Positions 8,114 to 15,272 of a stretch of 64,000 nucleotides of DNA are shown here, in pieces. Both the position numbers and the translations under genes were made by a program. The notes beneath the pieces were generated by a model. It worked only from the letters and a program-made list of their open reading frames with translations, ran no database searches and had not been told where the DNA came from. Source of the stretch: Lachnospiraceae bacterium (GTDB lineage Bacteria > Bacillota > Clostridia > Lachnospirales > Lachnospiraceae); the NCBI GenBank assembly GCA_016282745.1, contig JAEELL010000022.1, forward strand, positions 1 through 64,000, given 5' to 3'. Every line of letters begins with the position of its first letter. The stretch's first letter is position 1.

Positions 8114-9040
8114 CTATACCCTTTTAATTCCATTAACGACATCTCTAACTTCTTTTTTGAAATATATCTTTATGGCATTTATTAATATAACTGCCAGTAA
8201 GAACTTTCCTCGGATTATCCCTTTTCCCTCAAATCTCTTCTCAGTAAAATCCGGGACAACTCTAAACTTTTGGGAATCTATATTTACTGTACCGCATACA
8301 ACTGCCAATACAGCTAAAGCCTTCCCCGTAACATCAGGTTCTTCAAACCCAAAAACAATATCCGCCTCCAGTTTGGAAGGCTTGATATGATTATATACTT
8401 TAATCAGAATATCTTTTGAATACGCAAAAGCAACTTTAAATCTCTTACTTTTCAAAATCTTCTTTAACCTTTTTGCCTTATTCTTGTAAACGTCAATATT
8501 AGTTCTGATTTCTCTGTATTTTTGTGGAATCTCCTTTATCAAATCTACAACGGTCTTGATTTTTGCTTTGATTTTTTCAAACAGGCTCTCTGAATTCGCC
8601 TGATTTGAATACTGTGCATTTCCACTTTGATGAATAGGAGTATCGTCCGGTAGCACTTTTAAAAGTGACTCAAATACATCCTCATCTTCTTCCACCAGCT
8701 CTTCATCATCCTCTTTTAAAGCCTTTTTTTGTTTCTTTCTGTTCCTTTTTTTTACGTCTTCTTCATCACCATCGTCATCATCTTCTAAGATGTTCCCCTT
8801 CAAAAAAGGTATACCAAATATTTTAAGAACATAAAGAACATCATCTTCTTTATTATATATTCTAAACAATATTATCTTTGCTATCCATTTTATATCAAAG
8901 ACGCCTTCGACTTCTTTTCCTTTGGCATCAATCGAGCCATCATAAATAAAAGGGACAAATAAAATCATCAAGGCAAGAGCCACAATAACAGCCAATAAAA
9001 TGCCAATTATCTTTAGTATAATCAACAAAATATGTACCAT
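8114..9040 (-). CDS. DUF2953 membrane protein (YtfI-like)
   Basis: This 308-residue protein has an N-terminal transmembrane helix (residues 3-30), a domain around DGSIDAKGKEVEGVFDIKWIAKIILFRI, a very acidic then basic stretch (EDDDDGDEEDVKKRNRKKQKK, about 88-110), a predicted helical region, and the C-terminal block KLEADIVFGFEEPDVTGKALAV that is typical of DUF2953. Function is unknown, but it is usually paired with GerW/YtfJ in spore formers. GAGGGG precedes the ATG. Confidence 0.8.
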   Translation of the reverse strand: MVHILLIILKIIGILLAVIVALALMILFVPFIYDGSIDAKGKEVEGVFDIKWIAKIILFRIYNKEDDVLYVLKIFGIPFLKGNILEDDDDGDEEDVKKRNRKKQKKALKEDDEELVEEDEDVFESLLKVLPDDTPIHQSGNAQYSNQANSESLFEKIKAKIKTVVDLIKEIPQKYREIRTNIDVYKNKAKRLKKILKSKRFKVAFAYSKDILIKVYNHIKPSKLEADIVFGFEEPDVTGKALAVLAVVCGTVNIDSQKFRVVPDFTEKRFEGKGIIRGKFLLAVILINAIKIYFKKEVRDVVNGIKRV

Positions 9041-9056
9041 AAATGTTACCCCTCAA

Positions 9057-9380
9057 TCAGCTACTTACGCCACCTTCAAAAATAAATGATTTCAAGTCAA
9101 ATCCTTTTGTATTATTGTAGCATTCCATTATTATGTCCTGCATCAGGTTCATTGCCTCTGATTTACCATCAGCAATTCCAACAATAACCAGATCTGAATT
9201 GAGATATCTTTTTTGCATTAAAACAATTGTGGGAATAATATCCAAAATATCACTTTCATTAAACGGAAGTGCCAATGCGTATTTATTCACCTGCATCTTT
9301 CCGGAATTAATTTTTTCGATAATATCCTCTCTTGCTTTTTTTGCCTTTTCCCCTACGTATAAATAATTATACCATCTCAT
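9057..9380 (-). CDS. Conserved hypothetical protein, 107 aa
   Basis: I recall similar short proteins in Lachnospiraceae, with the pattern W-x-x-LYVGExAKKKKxxII at the N terminus and LLDIIPxxxLLQKYY in the centre; here these are YNYLYVGEKAKKAREDII and ILDIIPTIVLMQKRYL. No catalytic motif or membrane helix is visible. AGGAGG lies four bases before the ATG. It lies between the 459-residue acidic protein and DUF2953 in the same operon; a spore or envelope role is possible by association only. Confidence 0.7.
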   Translation of the reverse strand: MRWYNYLYVGEKAKKAREDIIEKINSGKMQVNKYALALPFNESDILDIIPTIVLMQKRYLNSDLVIVGIADGKSEAMNLMQDIIMECYNNTKGFDLKSFIFEGGVSS

Positions 9381-9393
9381 AAGGCCTCCTGTC

Positions 9394-10773
9394 CTACTCC
9401 TCCATTATTACATGAAGTACGTCAACACACGCATTCTTCTCGGCGATGTCCTTACAGTTATATAAAGTCTGATAAATAAAATCCTGCAATTCACTGATAT
9501 TGTTAAAAAATACCGGCAATTGCGACAGAACCGAATTCATCACAGCTCTGTTCACAGCTTTTGGATTATTTTCAAAAAGCTGTCTGAAATCAGATATCAA
9601 TGAATCTGTCACCGATGTGAGCACTTCATCATCAACCACAGTATCATCTGTTGTGTCGTCCAGAGATACAAAAATACTATCAGATGAAAGAACAGATAAC
9701 TTTTCTAAATCACTAAATTCCTCATCTAAATGTTCCTGTTTCAACACATCTGCATACGAAGAAGTAATCTCATCCACAATATTATAAAGAGAAATCTTCT
9801 GATACATGCTTTCCTGACTTCCCTCAAGAACTGAAAACATATCTTCTGTTTCTTCATCTATCTCAGACCCCAGTACAAAATGATCATTTACCGCAATAAC
9901 TATCTCCTCACACGCTTTCATTACTTTGTCCTTCTCATCATCGTTCTGAGTGAGAACAATAGAATACGTATCATTCATAATTTCCATGATCATCATACAC
10001 ACATTCATAGCGTCTTCAATGAACACAGACACATCTTCTATATTTCTGATTGAGAACTTATATTCTTCTTCAGAAATATCTGAATAATCAATATTCTTTA
10101 ACGATTCTGCAACTTCTTCAAGTTCCGGAAATAATGAAGCAAAATCTTTATTGTCTGAAATCATCGAAGAGGTCTTTATCATATAAACGAAATCATCCAA
10201 AGTCTTTTTATCCGATCCTTTGTAAATGGAAAGACCGTTAGTCACATGCTCAAAGAACTTTGTCTTTGTCATTCTTATCGGAAGTTCTGCAACAACTTCT
10301 GAAATCTTACTGTTAATAACAGTGTTATCTTCATCTGAAAGAATATACTGCATAAGCATCCTGCAAAGATCTTCATCATTATAATTCTTGTCCAAAGTGT
10401 TTTCTTTAAATCTGTATTCCACTCTGTTAAGTGCATGTTCATAAACTCTGAAAACGTCAACGTAATATGTCAAAGCGCCAACTTCATCTAAAATATACTG
10501 TCTTCCCTTATCAAGGATCTCCGCAGCTTCCTTTGAGTTCATATTGTGTTCCAGCACACAATTTCTGATAACTCTGTGAACCGAATCAGCAACTTCTTTT
10601 ACACCCTGTCTCTTTATATCACCATCTTCTCTCATCTGGTAATATGTATAATAATTAAGGGCAAGTCTGACAAATGCAAATCTGTTGTTGAGTTGCTTGT
10701 ACTGTATCAGGTATTCCTTAATATTCTCATTGACATTTGTTCCTTTTGATATTTCATTTATAATGCGTCTCAT
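9394..10773 (-). CDS. Acidic helical protein of unknown function, first gene of the GerW operon
   Basis: A 459-residue, strongly acidic, cytoplasmic-looking protein without signal peptide, membrane helix or recognisable motif. It appears helix-rich throughout, with an especially acidic segment around LEKLSVLSSDSIFVSLDDTTDDTVVDDE. Three possible starts occur in a row (TTG, ATG, ATG); the third is preferred because AGAGG is then six bases away. The next gene starts 13 bases after its stop codon. I do not recognise the family. Confidence 0.7.
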   Translation of the reverse strand: MRRIINEISKGTNVNENIKEYLIQYKQLNNRFAFVRLALNYYTYYQMREDGDIKRQGVKEVADSVHRVIRNCVLEHNMNSKEAAEILDKGRQYILDEVGALTYYVDVFRVYEHALNRVEYRFKENTLDKNYNDEDLCRMLMQYILSDEDNTVINSKISEVVAELPIRMTKTKFFEHVTNGLSIYKGSDKKTLDDFVYMIKTSSMISDNKDFASLFPELEEVAESLKNIDYSDISEEEYKFSIRNIEDVSVFIEDAMNVCMMIMEIMNDTYSIVLTQNDDEKDKVMKACEEIVIAVNDHFVLGSEIDEETEDMFSVLEGSQESMYQKISLYNIVDEITSSYADVLKQEHLDEEFSDLEKLSVLSSDSIFVSLDDTTDDTVVDDEVLTSVTDSLISDFRQLFENNPKAVNRAVMNSVLSQLPVFFNNISELQDFIYQTLYNCKDIAEKNACVDVLHVIMEE

Positions 10774-10856
10774 CATCAACCTCTAACATAACTATCATAT
10801 TATATCAGTAGAAAGTCATTCTCTCTCTGATATACATTGTATTCAATTATATCAAA

Positions 10857-10892
10857 ATATAAGGGATATGTAAATCAACTTCACATATCCCC
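10857..10892 (-). terminator. Terminator of the LytTR two-component operon
   Basis: GGGATATGT (10863-10871) and ACATATCCC (10883-10891) form a 9-bp stem about 20 bases past the histidine kinase stop codon. The T tract after it on the minus strand is interrupted by an A. Confidence 0.65.
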
Positions 10893-10910
10893 AACTATTT
10901 ATATTTCTAA

Positions 10911-12245
10911 TTATACATTTACTTTTTTCAAACTCAATTCAACAATAATTGCGAACTCATTATCTTTTACCTCAGTCTTAAATACTCCGTCATATTTATC
11001 CGCAACTCTCTTTATATTCTTTGTTCCGATACCGTGAGATTTCTTATCCTCTTTGGTTGTTTCAAGCTTCTGTGCACTCTCAATCTGAGACTTGTCAATG
11101 GAATTGTGTTCTTCAATTCTGAGATATTTTTTACCTACGATAAAATTAAGATTGATATATTTTGAACTTTCATCTGCCTGACTGTTGACAGCCTCAACGG
11201 CATTCTTCAAAATATTAGAAATAACCACTACCAAATCATAATCTTCAATGCTGAGATTCTCTTTGAGATTACCTGTAACACTAACTTTAACATCTTCTTT
11301 TTTATTTGCGAGAATATTAGTTAACATTACATCCGCAATCCTGTTGCCCGTATGAAAAAGTTGTTTTCTGTTTCTGTTTAATTCTTCCGTCATTGTGGAA
11401 AGATACTTCTTACACTGTTCCACATCACCGTTATCAAGATAATTCTCAAGGCACATAATATGATTGAGAACGTCATGCCTGAATCTTCGTGTGTCCTCTT
11501 CATTCTTCAGAACAAGCTCATAATAACTCTTTTGCTGTTCATTATACTTTTGAAGAATTCCGTTTTCATTTTCCAAAGACATTCTCGAAACTTCCAACAT
11601 AATTCCCTCAGCAGATATAATGAATATTCCAATACAGATTATAACAGCTACCGCAGTGATAATCTGATTAAGATTCTGCACTCCCTTGCCATTTACAAAA
11701 GCAACAATGCCTACAATCAAAAACATAAGCATAAACAGAAGAATCGCCACTTCTATCAGAAGTTTTTTCGGAAGTTCCGAAAAATTAATATTGAACTTGA
11801 ATCCCCTGATTGCAATGACTCCGCAACATATTATAACAATAAAAGCTATTATTTTTTTGAAGATAAACATATCTGCGATTCCCGGAACCAGCAAAATAAC
11901 AAATCCTTCAACCACGCCTGCAATAATCTGGCTTATCACAAAAGAAACTAAGTATTCCTTTACAGACAATTCACAGCAAATTGCCAGTGCAACCATGTAT
12001 ATAACAATCTTTATTACTGCGGTATATCCCTCATTAGTATTTATAAAGAGTAACTCCTTTATATCCACTACCATCTGACCTGTGTAGATAGAAATGACAA
12101 TTCCGCCAACAATCACAATCGCTATTGCAACGATATTCTTCCATAATATCTTAGGCAGAAACTCTCTTTCTATCATACACATTAATACCAATGCAGACAT
12201 AAAATCTAACAATAATCCTAGTGTATCAACCATATACCTCACCAT
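10911..12245 (-). CDS. AgrC/VirS-like sensor histidine kinase (GHKL type)
   Basis: The 444-residue protein has about six transmembrane segments in residues 1-205, the arrangement of peptide-sensing kinases. A helical dimerisation region follows, with RRFRHDVLNHIMCLENYL near residue 260 (the phospho-accepting His is the RHD histidine), the N box ISNILKNAVEAV, and the GHKL glycine motif KSHGIGTKNIKRVADKY. It overlaps the 3' end of the LytTR regulator gene by 20 bases, so the pair is translationally coupled. A start four codons downstream is possible but has a poorly spaced ribosome site. The ligand is unknown; see the tiny ORFs at 13156-13483. Confidence 0.9.
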   Translation of the reverse strand: MVRYMVDTLGLLLDFMSALVLMCMIEREFLPKILWKNIVAIAIVIVGGIVISIYTGQMVVDIKELLFINTNEGYTAVIKIVIYMVALAICCELSVKEYLVSFVISQIIAGVVEGFVILLVPGIADMFIFKKIIAFIVIICCGVIAIRGFKFNINFSELPKKLLIEVAILLFMLMFLIVGIVAFVNGKGVQNLNQIITAVAVIICIGIFIISAEGIMLEVSRMSLENENGILQKYNEQQKSYYELVLKNEEDTRRFRHDVLNHIMCLENYLDNGDVEQCKKYLSTMTEELNRNRKQLFHTGNRIADVMLTNILANKKEDVKVSVTGNLKENLSIEDYDLVVVISNILKNAVEAVNSQADESSKYINLNFIVGKKYLRIEEHNSIDKSQIESAQKLETTKEDKKSHGIGTKNIKRVADKYDGVFKTEVKDNEFAIIVELSLKKVNV

Positions 12246-12948
12246 ACATCAGATCAAATTCTCTGACCTTGTCTTTAAACTCATTTTTCTTTCTTCTGGA
12301 AACAGGGATAACCTCCCCGTTATCAAGATAGGCTCCCTTGTCATTTATATCATCAATAAATCTCACATTAACAATATATCCCTTGTGGCATCTAAAAAAC
12401 ATCTTATCATTCAAAAGATTTTCCCATTCTTCCATAGAACTCTCACTTCTAAACTTCATGTCATTAGAATTGGTATATATTACTGTATCGCCACTCTCCT
12501 TACAAACATATCTGATTTCTCGTTGCGGAACCTGATACGGGGTACCGTATGACTTAAGTTCTATAACTTCATAACCTATTCTACTTCTGGTAAAAGTATC
12601 AAGTCCCTCTTTGATTTCATCAAAATCTACAGGTTTTGTCATATATCTGAAGGCATTCACTCTATATCCTTCTTTGATTCTCTCAACATGAGTAGTCATA
12701 ATAATGATATTGCAATTCTCCCATTTTTTCTGAAGATTTGCTGCAACTTCAATACCGTCAATAGTCGGCATTTCCAAATCGAGAAAATACAAATCCATTC
12801 TGCTGTCTTCATCTATTAGCTTATTACCATCTGAAAACTCGTATATTTCCCATTTTTCACTACTACAATTATCCTCATGATACATCTTAAGATTCTCTTT
12901 TATACTTTCTCTAAAATGTTTTTGATCATCACAAATTGCTATCTTCAT
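12226..12948 (-). CDS. LytTR-family response regulator
   Basis: The 240-residue protein has a receiver domain (MKIAICDDQKHF; phospho-acceptor Asp in FLDLEMPTIDG; conserved TTHVE and TKPVDF) and a C-terminal LytTR DNA-binding domain from about residue 140 (REIRYVCKESGDTVIYTN ... FFRCHKGYIVNVRFI). This architecture is that of AgrA and VirR. GGAG lies about five bases before the chosen ATG; an upstream frame extension of 53 codons is hydrophobic and lies over the promoter region, so it is rejected. It is cotranscribed with the kinase gene and probably binds the repeats at 13541-13636. Confidence 0.93.
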   Translation of the reverse strand: MKIAICDDQKHFRESIKENLKMYHEDNCSSEKWEIYEFSDGNKLIDEDSRMDLYFLDLEMPTIDGIEVAANLQKKWENCNIIIMTTHVERIKEGYRVNAFRYMTKPVDFDEIKEGLDTFTRSRIGYEVIELKSYGTPYQVPQREIRYVCKESGDTVIYTNSNDMKFRSESSMEEWENLLNDKMFFRCHKGYIVNVRFIDDINDKGAYLDNGEVIPVSRRKKNEFKDKVREFDLMYGEVYG

Positions 12949-13077
12949 ATTAACTCCATAATCTCCATTCAATCTCTCCGTCATTTGATTACCCCCATAC
13001 AATACCTTTTCTATCATTTGAAACAAAATACCCACAAAAAATACGGAGAAGAATAATGCGTACACGATATTTATATT

Positions 13078-13107
13078 ATTATACCACAACGCACAAAAAA
13101 AGGACAA
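13078..13107 (-). promoter_or_regulatory. Possible second promoter for the two-component genes
   Basis: On the minus strand TTGTCC (13107-13102) and TATAAT (13083-13078) are 18 bases apart. The -35 lies inside the terminator stem, so the kinase operon could be expressed independently of the upstream peptide transcript. Sequence-only inference. Confidence 0.4.
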
Positions 13108-13129
13108 GCACCAACACCTGTCCTTTTTT
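13095..13129 (-). terminator. Terminator after the 19-codon peptide gene
   Basis: AGGACA pairs with TGTCCT, extended by six A-T pairs on both sides, with a 12-base loop; a T tract follows on either strand. It lies 26 bases after the small ORF stop codon and before the response regulator gene. Confidence 0.85.
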
Positions 13130-13155
13130 ACCTTTTTCGATTTTTCCTCATAATA

Positions 13156-13215
13156 CTACTTCTTTCCGTGTACGATGTAGTAAAGAAAATCAAGAACACT
13201 AAATGTAGAAAGCAT
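13156..13215 (-). CDS. Candidate 19-residue peptide gene beside the LytTR system
   Basis: The ORF encodes MLSTFSVLDFLYYIVHGKK. AAGGAGGT lies seven bases before the ATG, one of the best ribosome sites in the window, and a strong terminator follows the stop codon, so the ORF is framed like a real gene. The peptide is hydrophobic with a basic C-terminal end, as in membrane-active or secreted short peptides. It is not similar to AgrD as I know it, having no cysteine thiolactone core. It could be a signal for the adjacent kinase, a leaderless bacteriocin-like peptide, or a leader peptide. No homology search was possible. Confidence 0.6.
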   Translation of the reverse strand: MLSTFSVLDFLYYIVHGKK

Positions 13216-13366
13216 AAGCAATACCTCCTTATCATTCTTTAAATAAATCCGTTCAAAACTTACCAACACAAATGTATCAGAAGCCCCCTCACAATACAAT
13301 TGCTTATTTTTCTACACCTATAAAAAATGAATACCCTCTTTAATTCAATTTCATCTTCTTACCTTG

Positions 13367-13483
13367 CTAGCGTTCCCCGCGCCTCATGAATTCGGCGCAG
13401 GAAATAAATAAGAATACAGTTTCTAATATACGGCTACCCCATGCCGTGATTAGAAGGTCAATACATACAGATATCTTCTCCAT
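13367..13483 (-). CDS. Candidate 38-residue peptide gene in the LytTR-controlled leader
   Basis: An ORF of 38 codons begins MEKISVCIDLLITAW and ends SCAEFMRRGER; the middle is hydrophobic and there are two cysteines (residues 7 and about 29). It starts roughly 20 bases after the predicted TATAAT and has only a weak AAAG as ribosome site. The hydrophobic body and charged tail are similar in layout to peptide precursors. Two inverted repeats (13423-13453 and around 13379-13400) fall inside the ORF, so an alternative reading is that this is structured leader RNA. No homologue recognised. Confidence 0.4.
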   Translation of the reverse strand: MEKISVCIDLLITAWGSRILETVFLFISCAEFMRRGER

Positions 13484-13508
13484 ATCTTTATGTTATTATA
13501 ATTATATA

Positions 13509-13537
13509 ATTATACTTTTCATGTAATCAACCTTCTC
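13509..13537 (-). promoter_or_regulatory. Activator-type promoter downstream of the LytTR repeats
   Basis: On the minus strand a perfect TATAAT (13514-13509) has only GAGAAG at the -35 position, a poor match. A weak -35 directly next to regulator sites fits a promoter that needs an activator. Transcription would run through both tiny ORFs toward the two-component genes. Confidence 0.5.
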
Positions 13538-13540
13538 CCC

Positions 13541-13636
13541 CGCAAACGGTTACATTTCCCCCTCGAACGGTATTCATTTTACCTTCGAACGGTAATTGTC
13601 CCCCTCAAGTGGTCATCATTCACTCTAAAGGTAGTC
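13541..13636 (-). promoter_or_regulatory. Direct repeats resembling LytTR binding sites
   Basis: On the minus strand ACCGTT occurs at 13550, 13571 and 13593 (right ends), with two weaker copies (ACCACTTGA and ACCTTTAGA) further upstream at about 13613 and 13632. Spacing is 20-22 bases, about two helical turns, placing all copies on one face. LytTR regulators such as AgrA and VirR bind paired ACmGTT-type direct repeats spaced this way. The array begins a few bases after the malQ stop codon side and ends next to the weak -35. Confidence 0.65.
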
Positions 13637-13669
13637 ATTTTTCTGCAACTTATAATAATTCTACTATTT

Positions 13670-15163
13670 CTATCGATAATAGATATCGCACAAATATCTC
13701 AGTCTTTCTATGTGATTATCATTAAACTGATCCTTGCTCATTCTCCATCTCCAGTTTGTTCCCATTGATGAAGGAAGATTCATTCTTCCTCTGTTACCAA
13801 CTTTTAGAACATCCTGCATCTGGAATATTACAACATCAGCAACACTCATATACGCCAGTCTGAACAATTCATCTACCAATTCATCCAAGCTATTGTTTCT
13901 AACTCTCAAAAATTCTCTGACATATCCAAGCTCCCAATCCTGTTTCTGGCTGTAGTAACCTATCAATGTATCATTATCGTGTGTTCCACCGTATATAACC
14001 GAATTCTTCTTCCAAAAATACGGAAGATGACTGTTCTTTCTGTCCCCATCGAAGGCAAACTCAATTACTTTCATTCCCGGATATCCGCTCTTTTCAAGAA
14101 CTTCTACAGCCTCAGGCATTTCTACTCCCAAATCCTCGGCAATAATCTTTTTATCGCCAACAGCTTCATTAATTGCCTTTACAAGTTTCATCCCGGGTCC
14201 AAGGATATATTCACCCTTTACTGCATCCTCATATTCTGCAGGAATTGAATAATATTTAACCATTCCAAGAAAATGATCGATTCTGATGATGTCATAAAGA
14301 TCTGCCGAATGACTCATTCTCATTCTCCACCATTTAAAATCGTCTGCTTCCATCTTTTTCCAGTCGTAAAGCGGATTACCCCATCTCTGACCCAAAGCTG
14401 AGAACATATCCGGTGGCACTCCAGCAACACTCTTAGGATTCAAATCTTTATCCATTTGGAACATTGATGTATTCGCCCATACATCTGCTGAATCAAGAGC
14501 TACATATATCGGAATATCACCAATAATTGAAATTTTCAATTTGTTTGTGTATTCCTTTAATTTGTTCCACTGTTCAAAGAATTTAAACTGAAGAAACTTC
14601 CAAAATTCAATATCTTCTGCAAGTAACTTCTTGTATTTAGCCATTGCTTCGGGCTTACGTCTTTTAATATCTTCATCCCACTTCTGCCAAGAGACATTAT
14701 CAAAGTGATTTTTGCATGCCATATAAAGTGCATAATCATCCAACCAGGCTTTGTTTTTTTGAAGAAATGCATTGTATTCTTTTGTACCTGCATGTTTGCT
14801 ATTTTCAAAGGCCTTTCTAAGAACCGAAAATCTGTAATAATACATATTTCCAAAATCAACAAGGTCTTCATCATAAACCCATCTAATGCATTCAACGTCT
14901 GTTTTTTCCAACAAGCCTTCCTCAATAAGCGTATCAATATCAATAAAATATGGATTTCCTGCAAACGCAGAAAAAGAAGAATACGGACTGTCTCCGTAAC
15001 TTGTAGGACCAAGGGGCAGAACCTGCCAATACTTCTGTCCTGATCTAGAAAGCTGATCAGCAAACTTATATGCTTCCTCTCCAAATGTTCCGATGCCGTA
15101 CGGTGACGGCAAACTACTTATGTGAAGCAGAATACCTGCACCTCTCTCCAAATAACTGTTCAT
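13670..15163 (-). CDS. malQ: 4-alpha-glucanotransferase (amylomaltase)
   Basis: A 497-residue GH77 enzyme that transfers alpha-1,4-glucan segments between maltodextrins, part of cytoplasmic starch or glycogen use. Recognisable regions are RGAGILLHISSLPSPYGIGTFG at the N terminus, GDIPIYVALDSADVWAN near 215, IRIDHFLGM near 290 (the catalytic nucleophile Asp), IAEDLG near 340 (acid/base Glu), and GGTHDNDTLIGYY near 395. Length is normal. AGGAG precedes the ATG. No terminator is visible before the LytTR repeats downstream. Confidence 0.95.
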   Translation of the reverse strand: MNSYLERGAGILLHISSLPSPYGIGTFGEEAYKFADQLSRSGQKYWQVLPLGPTSYGDSPYSSFSAFAGNPYFIDIDTLIEEGLLEKTDVECIRWVYDEDLVDFGNMYYYRFSVLRKAFENSKHAGTKEYNAFLQKNKAWLDDYALYMACKNHFDNVSWQKWDEDIKRRKPEAMAKYKKLLAEDIEFWKFLQFKFFEQWNKLKEYTNKLKISIIGDIPIYVALDSADVWANTSMFQMDKDLNPKSVAGVPPDMFSALGQRWGNPLYDWKKMEADDFKWWRMRMSHSADLYDIIRIDHFLGMVKYYSIPAEYEDAVKGEYILGPGMKLVKAINEAVGDKKIIAEDLGVEMPEAVEVLEKSGYPGMKVIEFAFDGDRKNSHLPYFWKKNSVIYGGTHDNDTLIGYYSQKQDWELGYVREFLRVRNNSLDELVDELFRLAYMSVADVVIFQMQDVLKVGNRGRMNLPSSMGTNWRWRMSKDQFNDNHIERLRYLCDIYYR

Positions 15164-15250
15164 CTAATTCATCTCCTGTCTAACTATTTAAGATTATTAT
15201 AAAATTCTTCTAATTATTTACATTTCATTATATTTACATGTATGGCTTTC

Positions 15251-15271
15251 GTGATTATTTTAAATAATCAC
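15251..15271. promoter_or_regulatory. 21-bp palindrome upstream of malQ
   Basis: GTGATTATTT and AAATAATCAC form a perfect 10-bp palindrome around a single T, about 90 bases before malQ and immediately after the rhomboid-like gene. It could be an operator for malQ; it also lies where a terminator would, but it has no adjacent T tract. Confidence 0.5.
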
Positions 15272-15272
15272 T

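Noticed and set aside
13081..13670. AgrD/AgrB-type autoinducer cassette
   Set aside because: Neither small ORF has the Cys plus acidic tail pattern of AgrD, and there is no AgrB gene nearby; the locus is therefore reported as a different candidate.
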